19,184 bases of DNA from contig LSSK01000749.1 of the NCBI GenBank assembly GCA_001969505.1, positions 1 through 19,184 on the forward strand, given 5' to 3'. A program made the translations under genes and the position numbers. Positions 1 to 8,018 of the stretch are shown piece by piece. Source of the stretch: Zancudomyces culisetae (taxonomy: Eukaryota; Kickxellomycota; Harpellomycetes; Harpellales; Legeriomycetaceae). Position 1 is the first letter of the stretch; each line of letters begins with the position of its first letter. Below the pieces are notes generated by a model, which was not told the origin of the DNA, did no database searches, and saw nothing but the letters and a program-made list of their open reading frames with translations.

Positions 1-256
1 AGTAAACGAAGAAATAAATACGATTGTACTAGGGATTTTTTGGAAAAATTTTGATCAAATAAACATGAGTTATAAGAGTAATCTAAGGCTAATATTTAAA
101 TTGTAAAGATATATTTAAAAAATGAAACTAAAATCTCAATGTCAGATCTAATGAAGCAACTCAGTCCGACAATCATCTAACAATTCCCGGATTATGGTCG
201 TTACTCTTCGGATAGTACAGGTAAGGTGTCTCGTTCATGGATGTGGAACCTGAATT

Positions 257-266
257 GTCACGTGAC
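257..266. promoter_or_regulatory. GTCACGTGAC palindrome (E-box / CDEI-like)
   Basis: A perfect 10-bp palindrome centred on CACGTG. This core is bound by bHLH factors of the Cbf1/Pho4/USF type in fungi, and GTCACGTG matches the Cbf1/CDEI form. No clear gene start lies next to it, so its function is unknown. A second GTCACGTGA lies at 4589-4597. Confidence 0.3.
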
Positions 267-2753
267 CCATTAAATATTTTCAAGAAACAATCAATCAGGA
301 GTTTCTATCCGTCAGAAACCCGACCAACTAACGTGATCTATTTAGTCGTGTCTGACACAATCAATTGTTTTAACCTCGACAAAACTATCCAAGAGAGGGA
401 AGTGAAAAATAAATACCCAATTAGTAATTTTTATTTTTTTTAAAATAGTTTTAATTTTATTTTACAAGTAAAATACATGAAAACAAAATTTTAACACTTT
501 GAGGCAGTATTATAACAGAAATGATTCATAATTTTATTAAACGAAGCGCAATAGTGGATTAATACATAGCTTTCGAGTTTTTGTCTTATTAAAGAACTTT
601 TTTGTATGACTTATTAGTTGTATTTGTTTTATGTGATTGACTTTGCAAAACTTTAGTTGTTTGTACAAGTAATAAAATAATATTTTTAGAAATTGTTTAA
701 TCCCTATCTTCATCGGGATACACACAACAGTACCCAGTCTCAATGGTAACGGAAACAAAATATAGGCACAAGTTAAAAAAACAATTCGTTCCAGTTAGTT
801 CTGCGTCACATCTTGGAAAAAACTCGATACTACTCCACAAACACAGAAAAGATGAAATACGAAGCTAGAATGACAAAGATAACGCAAAAAAAAGGTAGTG
901 AAAACTGAAATTAGGTTATTAAAGATAGATTTGAATATTTTCCAGCTTGTTGGGCTTGCATGTTCGCATATCGGAAAACATATAAGGGATACCACTTTAT
1001 TTGGAGTTATCTCTTAAGATGCCATGAACAAAGTGTGTAGGATTATTAGTAAATACATGTTTTTAGTTAACGACACACTTTAGTTCTTTTTAATACCAAC
1101 GTTGAAACAAAGAACAGAACTTGTGTTGTATTACTATACAAATATAAATGGGGATGGGTTTTGAGATTTTTTGATTATGCTGGTGGAAAACGAAACAGGC
1201 AACTTTTCACTCGTTCATTTGAATTTGGGTGGAGTTTACAATCTCAGTGATGATGCTTTAATTTCATATTCTCAGGCATTCTGGTTCTACTCTAAATGTT
1301 TGAGTCTAAACTCTGCTATTAATTTTTAACAATTAATGATCTTTCTGCCTTTTAAGAAACTTTTACATTCGAATAGTTGAGGATAATAATAAAAGTATGA
1401 TAAAATTGCACTAACACTAGCACTAACAAAATAAAACTCAAAACACCACCAACAGTTACTCCCCCAAAATGCAAAATATTACATACACTTAATATTCCAT
1501 TTATATGTCTAATTAAAACTCTGTTATCTCCACTCTTTTAACTGATTGTCCCAGCTTGTTTATACTCTGTTTGAATAATGCCCGAGTGTTCCCTCTTTAG
1601 CTATTGCGCGATCTGGGTCCTTATTGGTTGGGCACGAGTATGATACTTTTTGATTGGGATTCATTGATCCCTCATTTTTCATATTCGTTAACTCTATGAA
1701 CTTTTTTTGTTTATTTAATATCTAATAAAACTCATCTACATTATGTGTAATAATAGTCTTGCTAAACATTTTATAAAAGCATATTTTAAATTCATCTATT
1801 TTTGGAAAATAAATATTTTCCGAAGCCAATTGTGTATAATTTGATGAACATCAAAGCATCGGATCAAAATTATATATTTATTTATATGGCATTAGCTAAA
1901 GTTTTATCTAATTATTAACAAATATATACTAAAATAGCTTTAAAACTATGCATCTCAGGGTATGTGTTACGGAGTATAATCATCTCGGTTATCTAGTATT
2001 TCTCGGAAATTGCCCTGATAATAAACCCTCCTGTTCCTTACAATTTTCTTAGATTTACAATATTTATTCAAAGCGTTATAAATGATAGCTTGCATCTAAA
2101 AATAGAGATTTGTTAATTATAGCAAGATTTTGTGGGGCCCTATTCCAAGGCTCTATTTTTGCTTAAACTAAAAATATTCTAAAAATACACTATTTGTAAT
2201 TTAAGGGATTTGTGACCGAATTTTGTTAGACTACAGTCTTCCAAATGAAAAATACAGTTTTCAGTGTATTTAAAATCATTATTCTTCAGTTAAGTGGCTG
2301 ATAGCAGTGGTAATTTACCAAGAAAGTAATAAACTAAAAAGGTAATTTTATAAAGTTAAAGCGAATAGGTGATTCTCCTCATCTGGAATCGCGTATTTTA
2401 CTAGATAGGGGTGCTTACATATTAATGTTTTAATCATATTTTGCTGCAAGCATAAGGTGGTACTGTTCGAGGCATATTTTATTTGCTAATATCGCTATCG
2501 CTTACTAAATTAATTAGCGAATAAGTGTTTTATAGCACAGTATGTCATAGTTTCATTTCGTTTGCTTTACAATAGACAGAATCGGGTTTGCCTCACTCTT
2601 TCAAAAAAAAACAGTTGTCCTTTATTACGTTTTCTCCAAACCTAAAAATAGGAAAAGCTAATTATAAAGATTAAGGTTAAGACTTGTGATGACAAAAACT
2701 TGGCTAGAAAGATTAATTAGCTTTTATATTAAGAGTTTGATGAGCCGAAAATA

Positions 2754-2761
2754 CATATAAA
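2754..2761 (+). promoter_or_regulatory. Probable TATA element of the secreted-protein gene
   Basis: CATATAAA lies about 105 bp upstream of the ATG at 2863, a reasonable distance for a fungal TATA box with a 5' UTR of about 70-80 nt. The call rests on motif and spacing only. Confidence 0.35.
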
Positions 2762-2862
2762 CCAACATTTTTCAGTATAATCAATAAATCACAATTCAAT
2801 CGTTTATACATGCATTCACACTTAATTAAATTTATAGACTTCAATAAAAGCATATCATAAAA

Positions 2863-3792
2863 ATGAAATCAAGTGCATATAAATCAATATTCTCGATAGT
2901 GCTAATTAACTTGCTTCCACCAATAGTAGGAGCTCCCACCATGGCTGTAAACGAGAGAGTTAACTGTTTTGACCATATCAACCAGCTTGAGATTGTCCAA
3001 GGATCTGGTGATTGTTCAATTATCAATTACAGCTGGGACAGCGCTATTGATGTTTCTTGCCCAGGACAAAATTACTTTGTTATTTTCGATGTTGATCAAA
3101 CCTCTGATGTCTACTTTGCAATTAGTACTCAAAAGAAATTAATCACTGGCAAGGAGGTAATTGAAGGCGTAATTGGTGTAAACTCTGGTTCATGGTACAT
3201 TGGATCTTCGGTATACTCTGGAAGAGCAGATGTCGTCTCTGGAGTAGCAGATACTCAAAAAGTATATGTTCAAGTTAACAGTTCAGGTATCAATGTTGGA
3301 TTGGTTGGAAGTTATAAGCCAATTTTGACACTGTCACCAGCTGATTATGATGTAGCGACATTTGTGAACTCACAAAGTGTAAGTCTTGCATTTGGAGCTG
3401 AAAAAAACTCTACATCAACCAAAAACGTGGAATATAAATGTGATGATTCTACCTGCAAAAATTCGACACCAACCTCGCCAACCTCACTTCACCAATCTGC
3501 TCGGCCTTCACAGCCTGCCAAACCTGGTCGACCTGCTCAACCTGCTCAACCTGCTCAATCTGCTCAACCTGCCCAATCTGCCAAACCTGCCCAACCTGCT
3601 CAACCTGCCCAATCTTACCAATCTTACCAACCTTACCAATCTTACCAACCTGCTCAATTGGCTCAACCTTACCAACCTGCTCAGTCTTATCAACCTGCTC
3701 AACTTTACCAAGCTTATTACCCCTATATTTCTTATCAACTTTATCAACCCCATGAGCCTCACCAGTACCATTATCCTTATTACTCTTACTAA
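2863..3792 (+). CDS. Secreted protein with a Q/P/A/Y repeat tail
   Basis: Predicted protein of 309 residues. The first 20-25 residues form a signal peptide (lysine near the start, hydrophobic core IFSIVLINLL, likely cut near VGAP), so it should enter the secretory pathway. Residues about 30-190 look globular, with at least five cysteines and several N-x-S/T sites. The pattern of this domain (an acidic Glu-Val-Ile-Glu-Gly stretch, Gly-Ser-rich turns, then SSGINVGLVG) weakly recalls the DM9 / farnesoic-acid-methyltransferase-like beta-sandwich fold. That is a guess, not an assignment. From about residue 205 to the end the chain is Pro, Gln, Ala, Ser and Tyr, repeating QPA then SYQPYQ units, as in fungal wall or adhesive proteins. 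The ATG follows an A-rich leader and is the first in frame. No intron is needed. The true 3' end is uncertain (see 3793-3970). Confidence 0.75.
   Translation: MKSSAYKSIFSIVLINLLPPIVGAPTMAVNERVNCFDHINQLEIVQGSGDCSIINYSWDSAIDVSCPGQNYFVIFDVDQTSDVYFAISTQKKLITGKEVIEGVIGVNSGSWYIGSSVYSGRADVVSGVADTQKVYVQVNSSGINVGLVGSYKPILTLSPADYDVATFVNSQSVSLAFGAEKNSTSTKNVEYKCDDSTCKNSTPTSPTSLHQSARPSQPAKPGRPAQPAQPAQSAQPAQSAKPAQPAQPAQSYQSYQPYQSYQPAQLAQPYQPAQSYQPAQLYQAYYPYISYQLYQPHEPHQYHYPYYSY
3532..3720 (+). repeat. Degenerate 9-bp tandem repeat coding QPA/QPY units
   Basis: The unit is close to caacctgct with c/t and s/y variants (caatctgcc, caatcttac). It encodes Gln-Pro-Ala early and Ser/Pro-Tyr-Gln later. Because the period is a multiple of three and stop-free in several frames, it also creates long Leu/Asn-rich and Arg/Leu-rich shadow frames at 3386-3826 (+) and 3508-3822 (-). 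Confidence 0.85.
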
Positions 3793-3970
3793 CCCTATCG
3801 ATTTCAGTATCCTCATGGTCAACTAAATTATCAGCTGAACACCTTCAACCAGTTTATCACCACCAACCAGCTTCACCAGCTCAACCCCACCAACCTGTGC
3901 TTTCATCTCTGTCGGTTTTAATGCTGTCGTATCATCCACTAGCAAGAACAGCAACCTCGATTCAAAATAA
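3793..3970 (+). other. Possible damaged or spliced tail of the secreted protein
   Basis: Directly after the TAA the same frame continues with Tyr/Pro/Gln/Asn-rich codons (YPHGQLNYQ and similar) for about 45 codons. Another frame, open from 3839 to a TAA at 3968-3970, reads as a Thr/Ser/Pro linker (TSFTSSTPPT) followed by a short hydrophobic stretch. The coding-like text therefore runs past the annotated stop in two frames. A TACTAAC heptamer (3787-3793) followed by TTTCAG (3802-3807) could be the end of an intron, but I see no good donor. A nonsense mutation plus a frameshift would explain it as well. Confidence 0.35.
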
Positions 3971-4041
3971 ACGCATAACCATTATCATAAAGCATCAGCA
4001 ATCTGCTACACACAACGCTCATTTTAAACTGAATATCAAAA

Positions 4042-4365
4042 ATGGTAAAGTTAACGCTCGCACTCCTCACAGCTACAGTTGCCACAGTATCAGCAAATGC
4101 TGCAGCCACCTCAAGATCAAGAGCAAATGCTGGTCCTATGCAACCACCAATGGGACAAGTCCAGGATTTTAGAATATATGCTGCTCCAGCTGATGACAGC
4201 TTTCACAGATTGTTGATGGTTCAGCAGATGATAGTAGTGCAGGAAATGGAACTGGTGACCGTTGGTGGTGGGAATGAGGATAAGTATGGGGATACCTCAA
4301 ATACTACTGGTAAATTGCCTCACATGGAAGCTTGCCCCGCTTTATTTAGCTTTAGTGTCTACTGA
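4042..4365 (+). CDS. Small secreted protein, possibly frame-damaged
   Basis: Predicted protein of 107 residues. Residues 1-18 are a textbook signal peptide (basic start, then LTLALLTATVATVSA, cleavage likely at SA-NA). The ATG sits in a good context (caaaATGG). After about residue 52 the predicted chain becomes unconvincing (MVQQMIVVQEMELV). The +1 frame at that place reads a far more natural Ser/Asp/Gly-rich segment (VDGSADDSSAGNGTGD), and the annotated frame becomes plausible again at GGGNEDKYGDTSNTTGK. This suggests two compensating frameshifts, so the gene may be a pseudogene or have sequencing errors. It lies 249 bp after the other secreted-protein stop on the same strand. I do not recognise the family. 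Confidence 0.5.
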   Translation: MVKLTLALLTATVATVSANAAATSRSRANAGPMQPPMGQVQDFRIYAAPADDSFHRLLMVQQMIVVQEMELVTVGGGNEDKYGDTSNTTGKLPHMEACPALFSFSVY

Positions 4366-4390
4366 ACCGATTAAGTTTTAATTTTCTTTA

Positions 4391-4396
4391 AATAAA
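4391..4396 (+). terminator. AATAAA polyadenylation signal
   Basis: AATAAA begins 26 nt after the stop of the small secreted-protein gene and is followed by an A-run, the usual arrangement for 3' end formation. Such hexamers are frequent in AT-rich DNA. Confidence 0.35.
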
Positions 4397-4588
4397 AAAC
4401 CAACATTGGACTAATAATGCACAGCTATTTTACTCTAAATTGATTGCCAATTCTAATTTAACTCTTGTAATTAGTTTCAAATTGAAGTTTTGAGTTGGCA
4501 TTTTTCAACATTATATACTATTCTCGTCTTTCATATACACAAACAAAGAATTGGGATTTTTTTATCAACAGTTAAATGATATTGGCTT

Positions 4589-4597
4589 GTCACGTGA
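4589..4597. promoter_or_regulatory. GTCACGTGA E-box upstream of the 993-residue gene
   Basis: A CACGTG core in the Cbf1/CDEI form lies about 190 bp before the ATG at 4785, a usual promoter distance. It is the second such site in the window. Regulation by a bHLH factor is inferred only. Confidence 0.35.
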
Positions 4598-4768
4598 AAG
4601 CTTTGAAATTCGTAGCATGAAATACTTTCAGCCTGCTTGTTGATTTTTCATCGAGAATAGTAATTGGTGGTAAATTTATAACTTGATTTCCAATTAAATA
4701 CATTTAATGTTCATTATTTTGCAAATAAGCTAAGTTAAAAACTTTTTATTCAGTTAATCATATATAGG

Positions 4769-4788
4769 ATGAAAAAATGAAAAAATGA
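4769..4788 (+). promoter_or_regulatory. Two tandem upstream ORFs chained to the main ATG
   Basis: Three ATGs lie 8 nt apart at 4769, 4777 and 4785. The first two each open a Met-Lys-Lys-stop frame, and each TGA overlaps the next ATG as ATGA: stop 4778-4780 over ATG 4777-4779, and stop 4786-4788 over ATG 4785-4787. A ribosome starting at either upstream ATG would terminate on top of the next start. This arrangement is known to allow termination-reinitiation. Whether the leader is transcribed from far enough upstream is not visible; a TATA-like stretch at about 4760-4766 is very close. Confidence 0.55.
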
Positions 4789-7766
4789 ATCTGAGAGACC
4801 GAGGGAAGCTAAAAAGTGTAAATTACAGCATTAAGCTCGATATCGGGGCGGATGAATCGGACACAGGAATTCTAAATAGACAAAGTAAAAGATTTAAAGA
4901 ATCAAATCAAATTTCCAAAAGTGATTCTTCGCCTGAATCAGAAAACTCTTTTCATTCTCGAAACCATGATCAAGACGATTTCGATACGTATTCAGAGAAC
5001 GAGAGCCTAGATCTTGAACTAGAAAATATATCAGAGGGATCTGAGTACATTCAACCGAGCGAAAACGAACTCAATGATATCCATTCCGATAATAACGACG
5101 GAATAAATTATATTGGCGATGAAAGACCAGGTTCTTCTAGAAATAGTCGGAAAAGAAAAGGAAAATCAGAAAAACATGAGCGCAAAGTGAAAAGGAAAAC
5201 AGTTAGAGATGGAGAGAGGCGGCTCAAAATGTATACGCAATTTGGGCATCAGTGGAAAGATCGATTTGGTCCTCTCGAATTAGCATATTTGAAAGCTAGC
5301 TCAATGAGGCAAGCAGTACGCGACAAAGAAAACGAATCAGAATCGAGTGATAAAGATGATCTATCGGAATCCGATGGATATAAGAATATGTCTCGAGAAT
5401 CTTTGGGAATTTCCAATAACTCTGAGTCTTTCTCGGATATTGGTTCTGAGCCTCTTGGAAATTTGTATAGTTTTTCAGAAAAAACTGGGGAAAATTCAAA
5501 TAGAAATTTTAATCTTCGAACTATTTTGCCTATATATAAAAGGTTTTATGAAAAACAAACACAAATAGAAAAATATGAGGAGGAGGATGTGTATAGCAGT
5601 GGTATAGACGAGATAGAGGACTCTCAAACCATCTATTTAGATGAAGAAGACATTATAGACGATGTAGTGATAAAAAGGGAAAGCGAATTTGAAACGGGTG
5701 GAGAAAGCGACAACGAACTGATGGAATCTGATTCTCATTCGATCAAGTCTAACACTCAAAAAAGGTCAACTCCTTTAGTTGATAAAAACATGAGGTACTA
5801 CAACCAACTATCAACTTATGTATTTCTTAAAAACGAGCTTGATCCTGAGAAAGATGTACTCTGCAACACCAATCTCAATATATTGTTTAACCTTAACAAA
5901 AGCGGATCATCGAAAAAGGTAATTGATTCAACAACACGTATTCACGGAATTAGCGGAACGTGGCCTGTAAAAGACTCAATTAAGCAGCTGGGGATTGACA
6001 AAGAGGTTGATACTATGTTGGAAGGACTGGGTGTTAAAAGTGTTAGCAACGGCACTAAATTTAGAAACACGGGCGTTCGCGGCGATATAGAAAATTATGA
6101 ATTCAATGTTGATGATGATGATGACAATGAGCAGGATCGCATCCTGAATGATGTTCTTATTACCAAGAAAGGTGTCATGGATGGGTTTTTAGAAACGCGA
6201 ATAAAGAATAAGTACGGAATAGACACAAATAATCTCGATGATGAAATAAAACAAGAACTTTTGCAGCTGTTCAGTTTGAAACGGACCCGTAAGCGAGCCA
6301 TAGCATCATCTAAGCTTGAAGAATCAAATCAAGATTTTAAAAATACAAAGCTGAAACGGATAAACAAGGATGTTTATGATGTACGAATGCCGATAGTAGA
6401 AGAATATGCTAACTCGAGGGCACAACGTAATAGAGCAAATTATCACTACACTCTGTTTAAGCGATATATGGGATCCCAAAACTGGTCTAATGGAGACAGC
6501 GTGCAGAATTCCTATACCGAAAAGGCAAAGTTGATGAACATTTTGATTGCCTCTCATATAAATAAACAAGATAATTCAAGTGGTGGTGATCGTGATAAAG
6601 ATGGAAATCAAGCTAAGAAAAAAACAAAGAATAAACAACCCATGCTCAAACCTATCGAAGGAGTTTTTGATCCTGTAACACTGACAAGGCTTTTTGATTT
6701 AGAAGAAGCAGAGCCTTCACTAAGTTCAATGCTAGAAGAGGCAGAGAAAGAAAATAAAAATGAAAAAGACGATTATTTGGATTTAAATTCAGATTTGGAG
6801 GAGAATGATGATGAAAATTATGACTCTTCTGACTCGTTTATAGATGATAATGATACTGATGAGCCAGGAGAGCGAAAACGGAACCCGTTTTTAAACAATC
6901 GGTGTAGGATATACAATTTAATAAGTTCAGATTACAAAAATAACAAAGAAGCTCCAAAGTATGACAATGCCAAACTGTTAAACAAATATATTCAGGTTAA
7001 AAATGAGAGAGTATTTGATCTGTACGAAAAAGATTTGATGTCAAGGTACATGAATAAGAGTCCAGAAGCCACCAATAGAAATGATAGCGAGACTGAAACT
7101 AAAGAAGCTTGCGGTAGTAACAGCGATAAGGATCTTGCTGAACCAGCCAACATGGACTTTGACCACAGCAAAGTCGTCCGAAACCAATCTATTTCGACGC
7201 CTTTTTTGGCAAACAACACTGATAATGATAGCCTAAGTATATTGTTTAGATCACCTAGCGTTCAAACTTCACTTCTGAGGATTATTGAGTCTGGAAATTT
7301 TGGGACCAGTTCCTTCATAACATCAACACCCACAGTTTCTAGCTTTTGTCGCGCTAATAACGAGATCAACCAGCCTGGTAGTTCTATAAAGGATTCTAGT
7401 TCTACCATTGCAACGCATTCAGATAATGGTAAAAGCTCCAGAGTGAATATTCAAAAGACATACATACCGTCCATCAACACTAGCCCTGTTTTGGAGTCTC
7501 CAGCAAACATAAGCGACAATACTAAAAAGAAAAGATACAAGAATAGCTCGTTTAAATCGTTGGTATGCTGTGACCAGGTAATCAACAAGTTGGATGGTAT
7601 TTTAGACGCGGCTCTTTGTTACAACCGTTCGCAGAACAAACCAAGGTTTCAAAAGCTATCTTATATTGACATCTTTAACCTGGCGCGTTTTGTTGATATT
7701 CCAGATACTGTTGTTAATCGTGCGAGTGAGCGGGTTTCGCAAATTCTAGCTAGTTATAAACTATAG
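4785..7766 (+). CDS. Large acidic, probably nuclear protein of unknown function
   Basis: Single open frame coding 993 residues, with no intron evident. I do not recognise the family. Residues 20-110 are Ser/Asp/Glu/Asn-rich and probably disordered. A strongly basic patch at about 121-148 (SRKRKGK, KVKRK, RERRLK-like) looks like a bipartite nuclear localisation signal. It is followed by a more ordered short block near 150-178 (TQFGHQWKDRFGPLELAYLK). A second block near 333-430 (YYNQLSTYVFLKNEL, IHGISGTWPVKDSIKQLG) and a Lys/Arg/Tyr-rich block near 525-565 also look folded. Asp/Glu runs occur near 440 and 670-700. The last 75 residues (from about 918) look like a compact helical domain. Charge pattern and NLS suggest chromatin, nucleolar or transcription-related work, but no motif proves it. 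It converges with the ABC transporter gene downstream. Confidence 0.8.
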   Translation: MNLRDRGKLKSVNYSIKLDIGADESDTGILNRQSKRFKESNQISKSDSSPESENSFHSRNHDQDDFDTYSENESLDLELENISEGSEYIQPSENELNDIHSDNNDGINYIGDERPGSSRNSRKRKGKSEKHERKVKRKTVRDGERRLKMYTQFGHQWKDRFGPLELAYLKASSMRQAVRDKENESESSDKDDLSESDGYKNMSRESLGISNNSESFSDIGSEPLGNLYSFSEKTGENSNRNFNLRTILPIYKRFYEKQTQIEKYEEEDVYSSGIDEIEDSQTIYLDEEDIIDDVVIKRESEFETGGESDNELMESDSHSIKSNTQKRSTPLVDKNMRYYNQLSTYVFLKNELDPEKDVLCNTNLNILFNLNKSGSSKKVIDSTTRIHGISGTWPVKDSIKQLGIDKEVDTMLEGLGVKSVSNGTKFRNTGVRGDIENYEFNVDDDDDNEQDRILNDVLITKKGVMDGFLETRIKNKYGIDTNNLDDEIKQELLQLFSLKRTRKRAIASSKLEESNQDFKNTKLKRINKDVYDVRMPIVEEYANSRAQRNRANYHYTLFKRYMGSQNWSNGDSVQNSYTEKAKLMNILIASHINKQDNSSGGDRDKDGNQAKKKTKNKQPMLKPIEGVFDPVTLTRLFDLEEAEPSLSSMLEEAEKENKNEKDDYLDLNSDLEENDDENYDSSDSFIDDNDTDEPGERKRNPFLNNRCRIYNLISSDYKNNKEAPKYDNAKLLNKYIQVKNERVFDLYEKDLMSRYMNKSPEATNRNDSETETKEACGSNSDKDLAEPANMDFDHSKVVRNQSISTPFLANNTDNDSLSILFRSPSVQTSLLRIIESGNFGTSSFITSTPTVSSFCRANNEINQPGSSIKDSSSTIATHSDNGKSSRVNIQKTYIPSINTSPVLESPANISDNTKKKRYKNSSFKSLVCCDQVINKLDGILDAALCYNRSQNKPRFQKLSYIDIFNLARFVDIPDTVVNRASERVSQILASYKL

Positions 7767-8018
7767 ATATATATTGTGCAAAAACATTCATTTTTAAGGT
7801 TAATACACAGTTTTTATCTGTTTTTGTATAATTGTTTGAAATGAAGCGTTTTGAAACTGGGCTATTCAATATTACCTTTTTCAACCTCGTTGTAAATACA
7901 TACTTGCTTTACAGTTAAATGTTTATTAATTATTTGTATTTTGGTAAGGCTCTAGAATGCATAGGCATCGTAAACAACTATTAAGCATCAAGTGGTATTG
8001 TAGTTAAACTGAAAAAAC
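7767..8018. other. Convergent intergenic region (two 3' UTRs)
   Basis: 252 bp separate the stop of the + strand acidic-protein gene from the stop of the - strand ABC transporter. It is AT-rich with no open frame of note and probably holds both 3' UTRs and poly(A) sites. Confidence 0.6.

Larger units (their letters stand above)
1..2862. other. AT-rich region without a supportable gene
   Basis: I read both strands and found no recognisable protein, tRNA, rRNA or snRNA. The open frames are short (68-73 codons), have no recognisable motifs and end in AT-rich text. The only discrete elements I would point to are a CACGTG palindrome near 260 and a TATA-like element near 2755 that belongs to the next gene. 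The region could hold a long promoter, decayed sequence or a non-coding transcript; the sequence does not decide between these. Confidence 0.5.

Noticed and set aside
237-443. Open frame of 68 codons (MDVEPELSRDPL start) on the + strand
   Set aside because: No motif or homology I recognise, a stop just upstream, and an AT-rich end. Random open frames of this length are expected.
537-995. Two short minus-strand open frames (73 and 66 codons)
   Set aside because: They translate poly(T/A)-rich DNA into Phe/Lys/Leu-rich text and have no splice partners that I could find.
1245-1330. Possible C/D box snoRNA starting at a GTGATGA box
   Set aside because: No CTGA D box within about 100 nt and no terminal stem.
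3508-3822. Minus-strand Arg/Leu-repeat open frame
   Set aside because: It is the complement of the QPA-coding 9-bp repeat and has no independent sign of being a gene.
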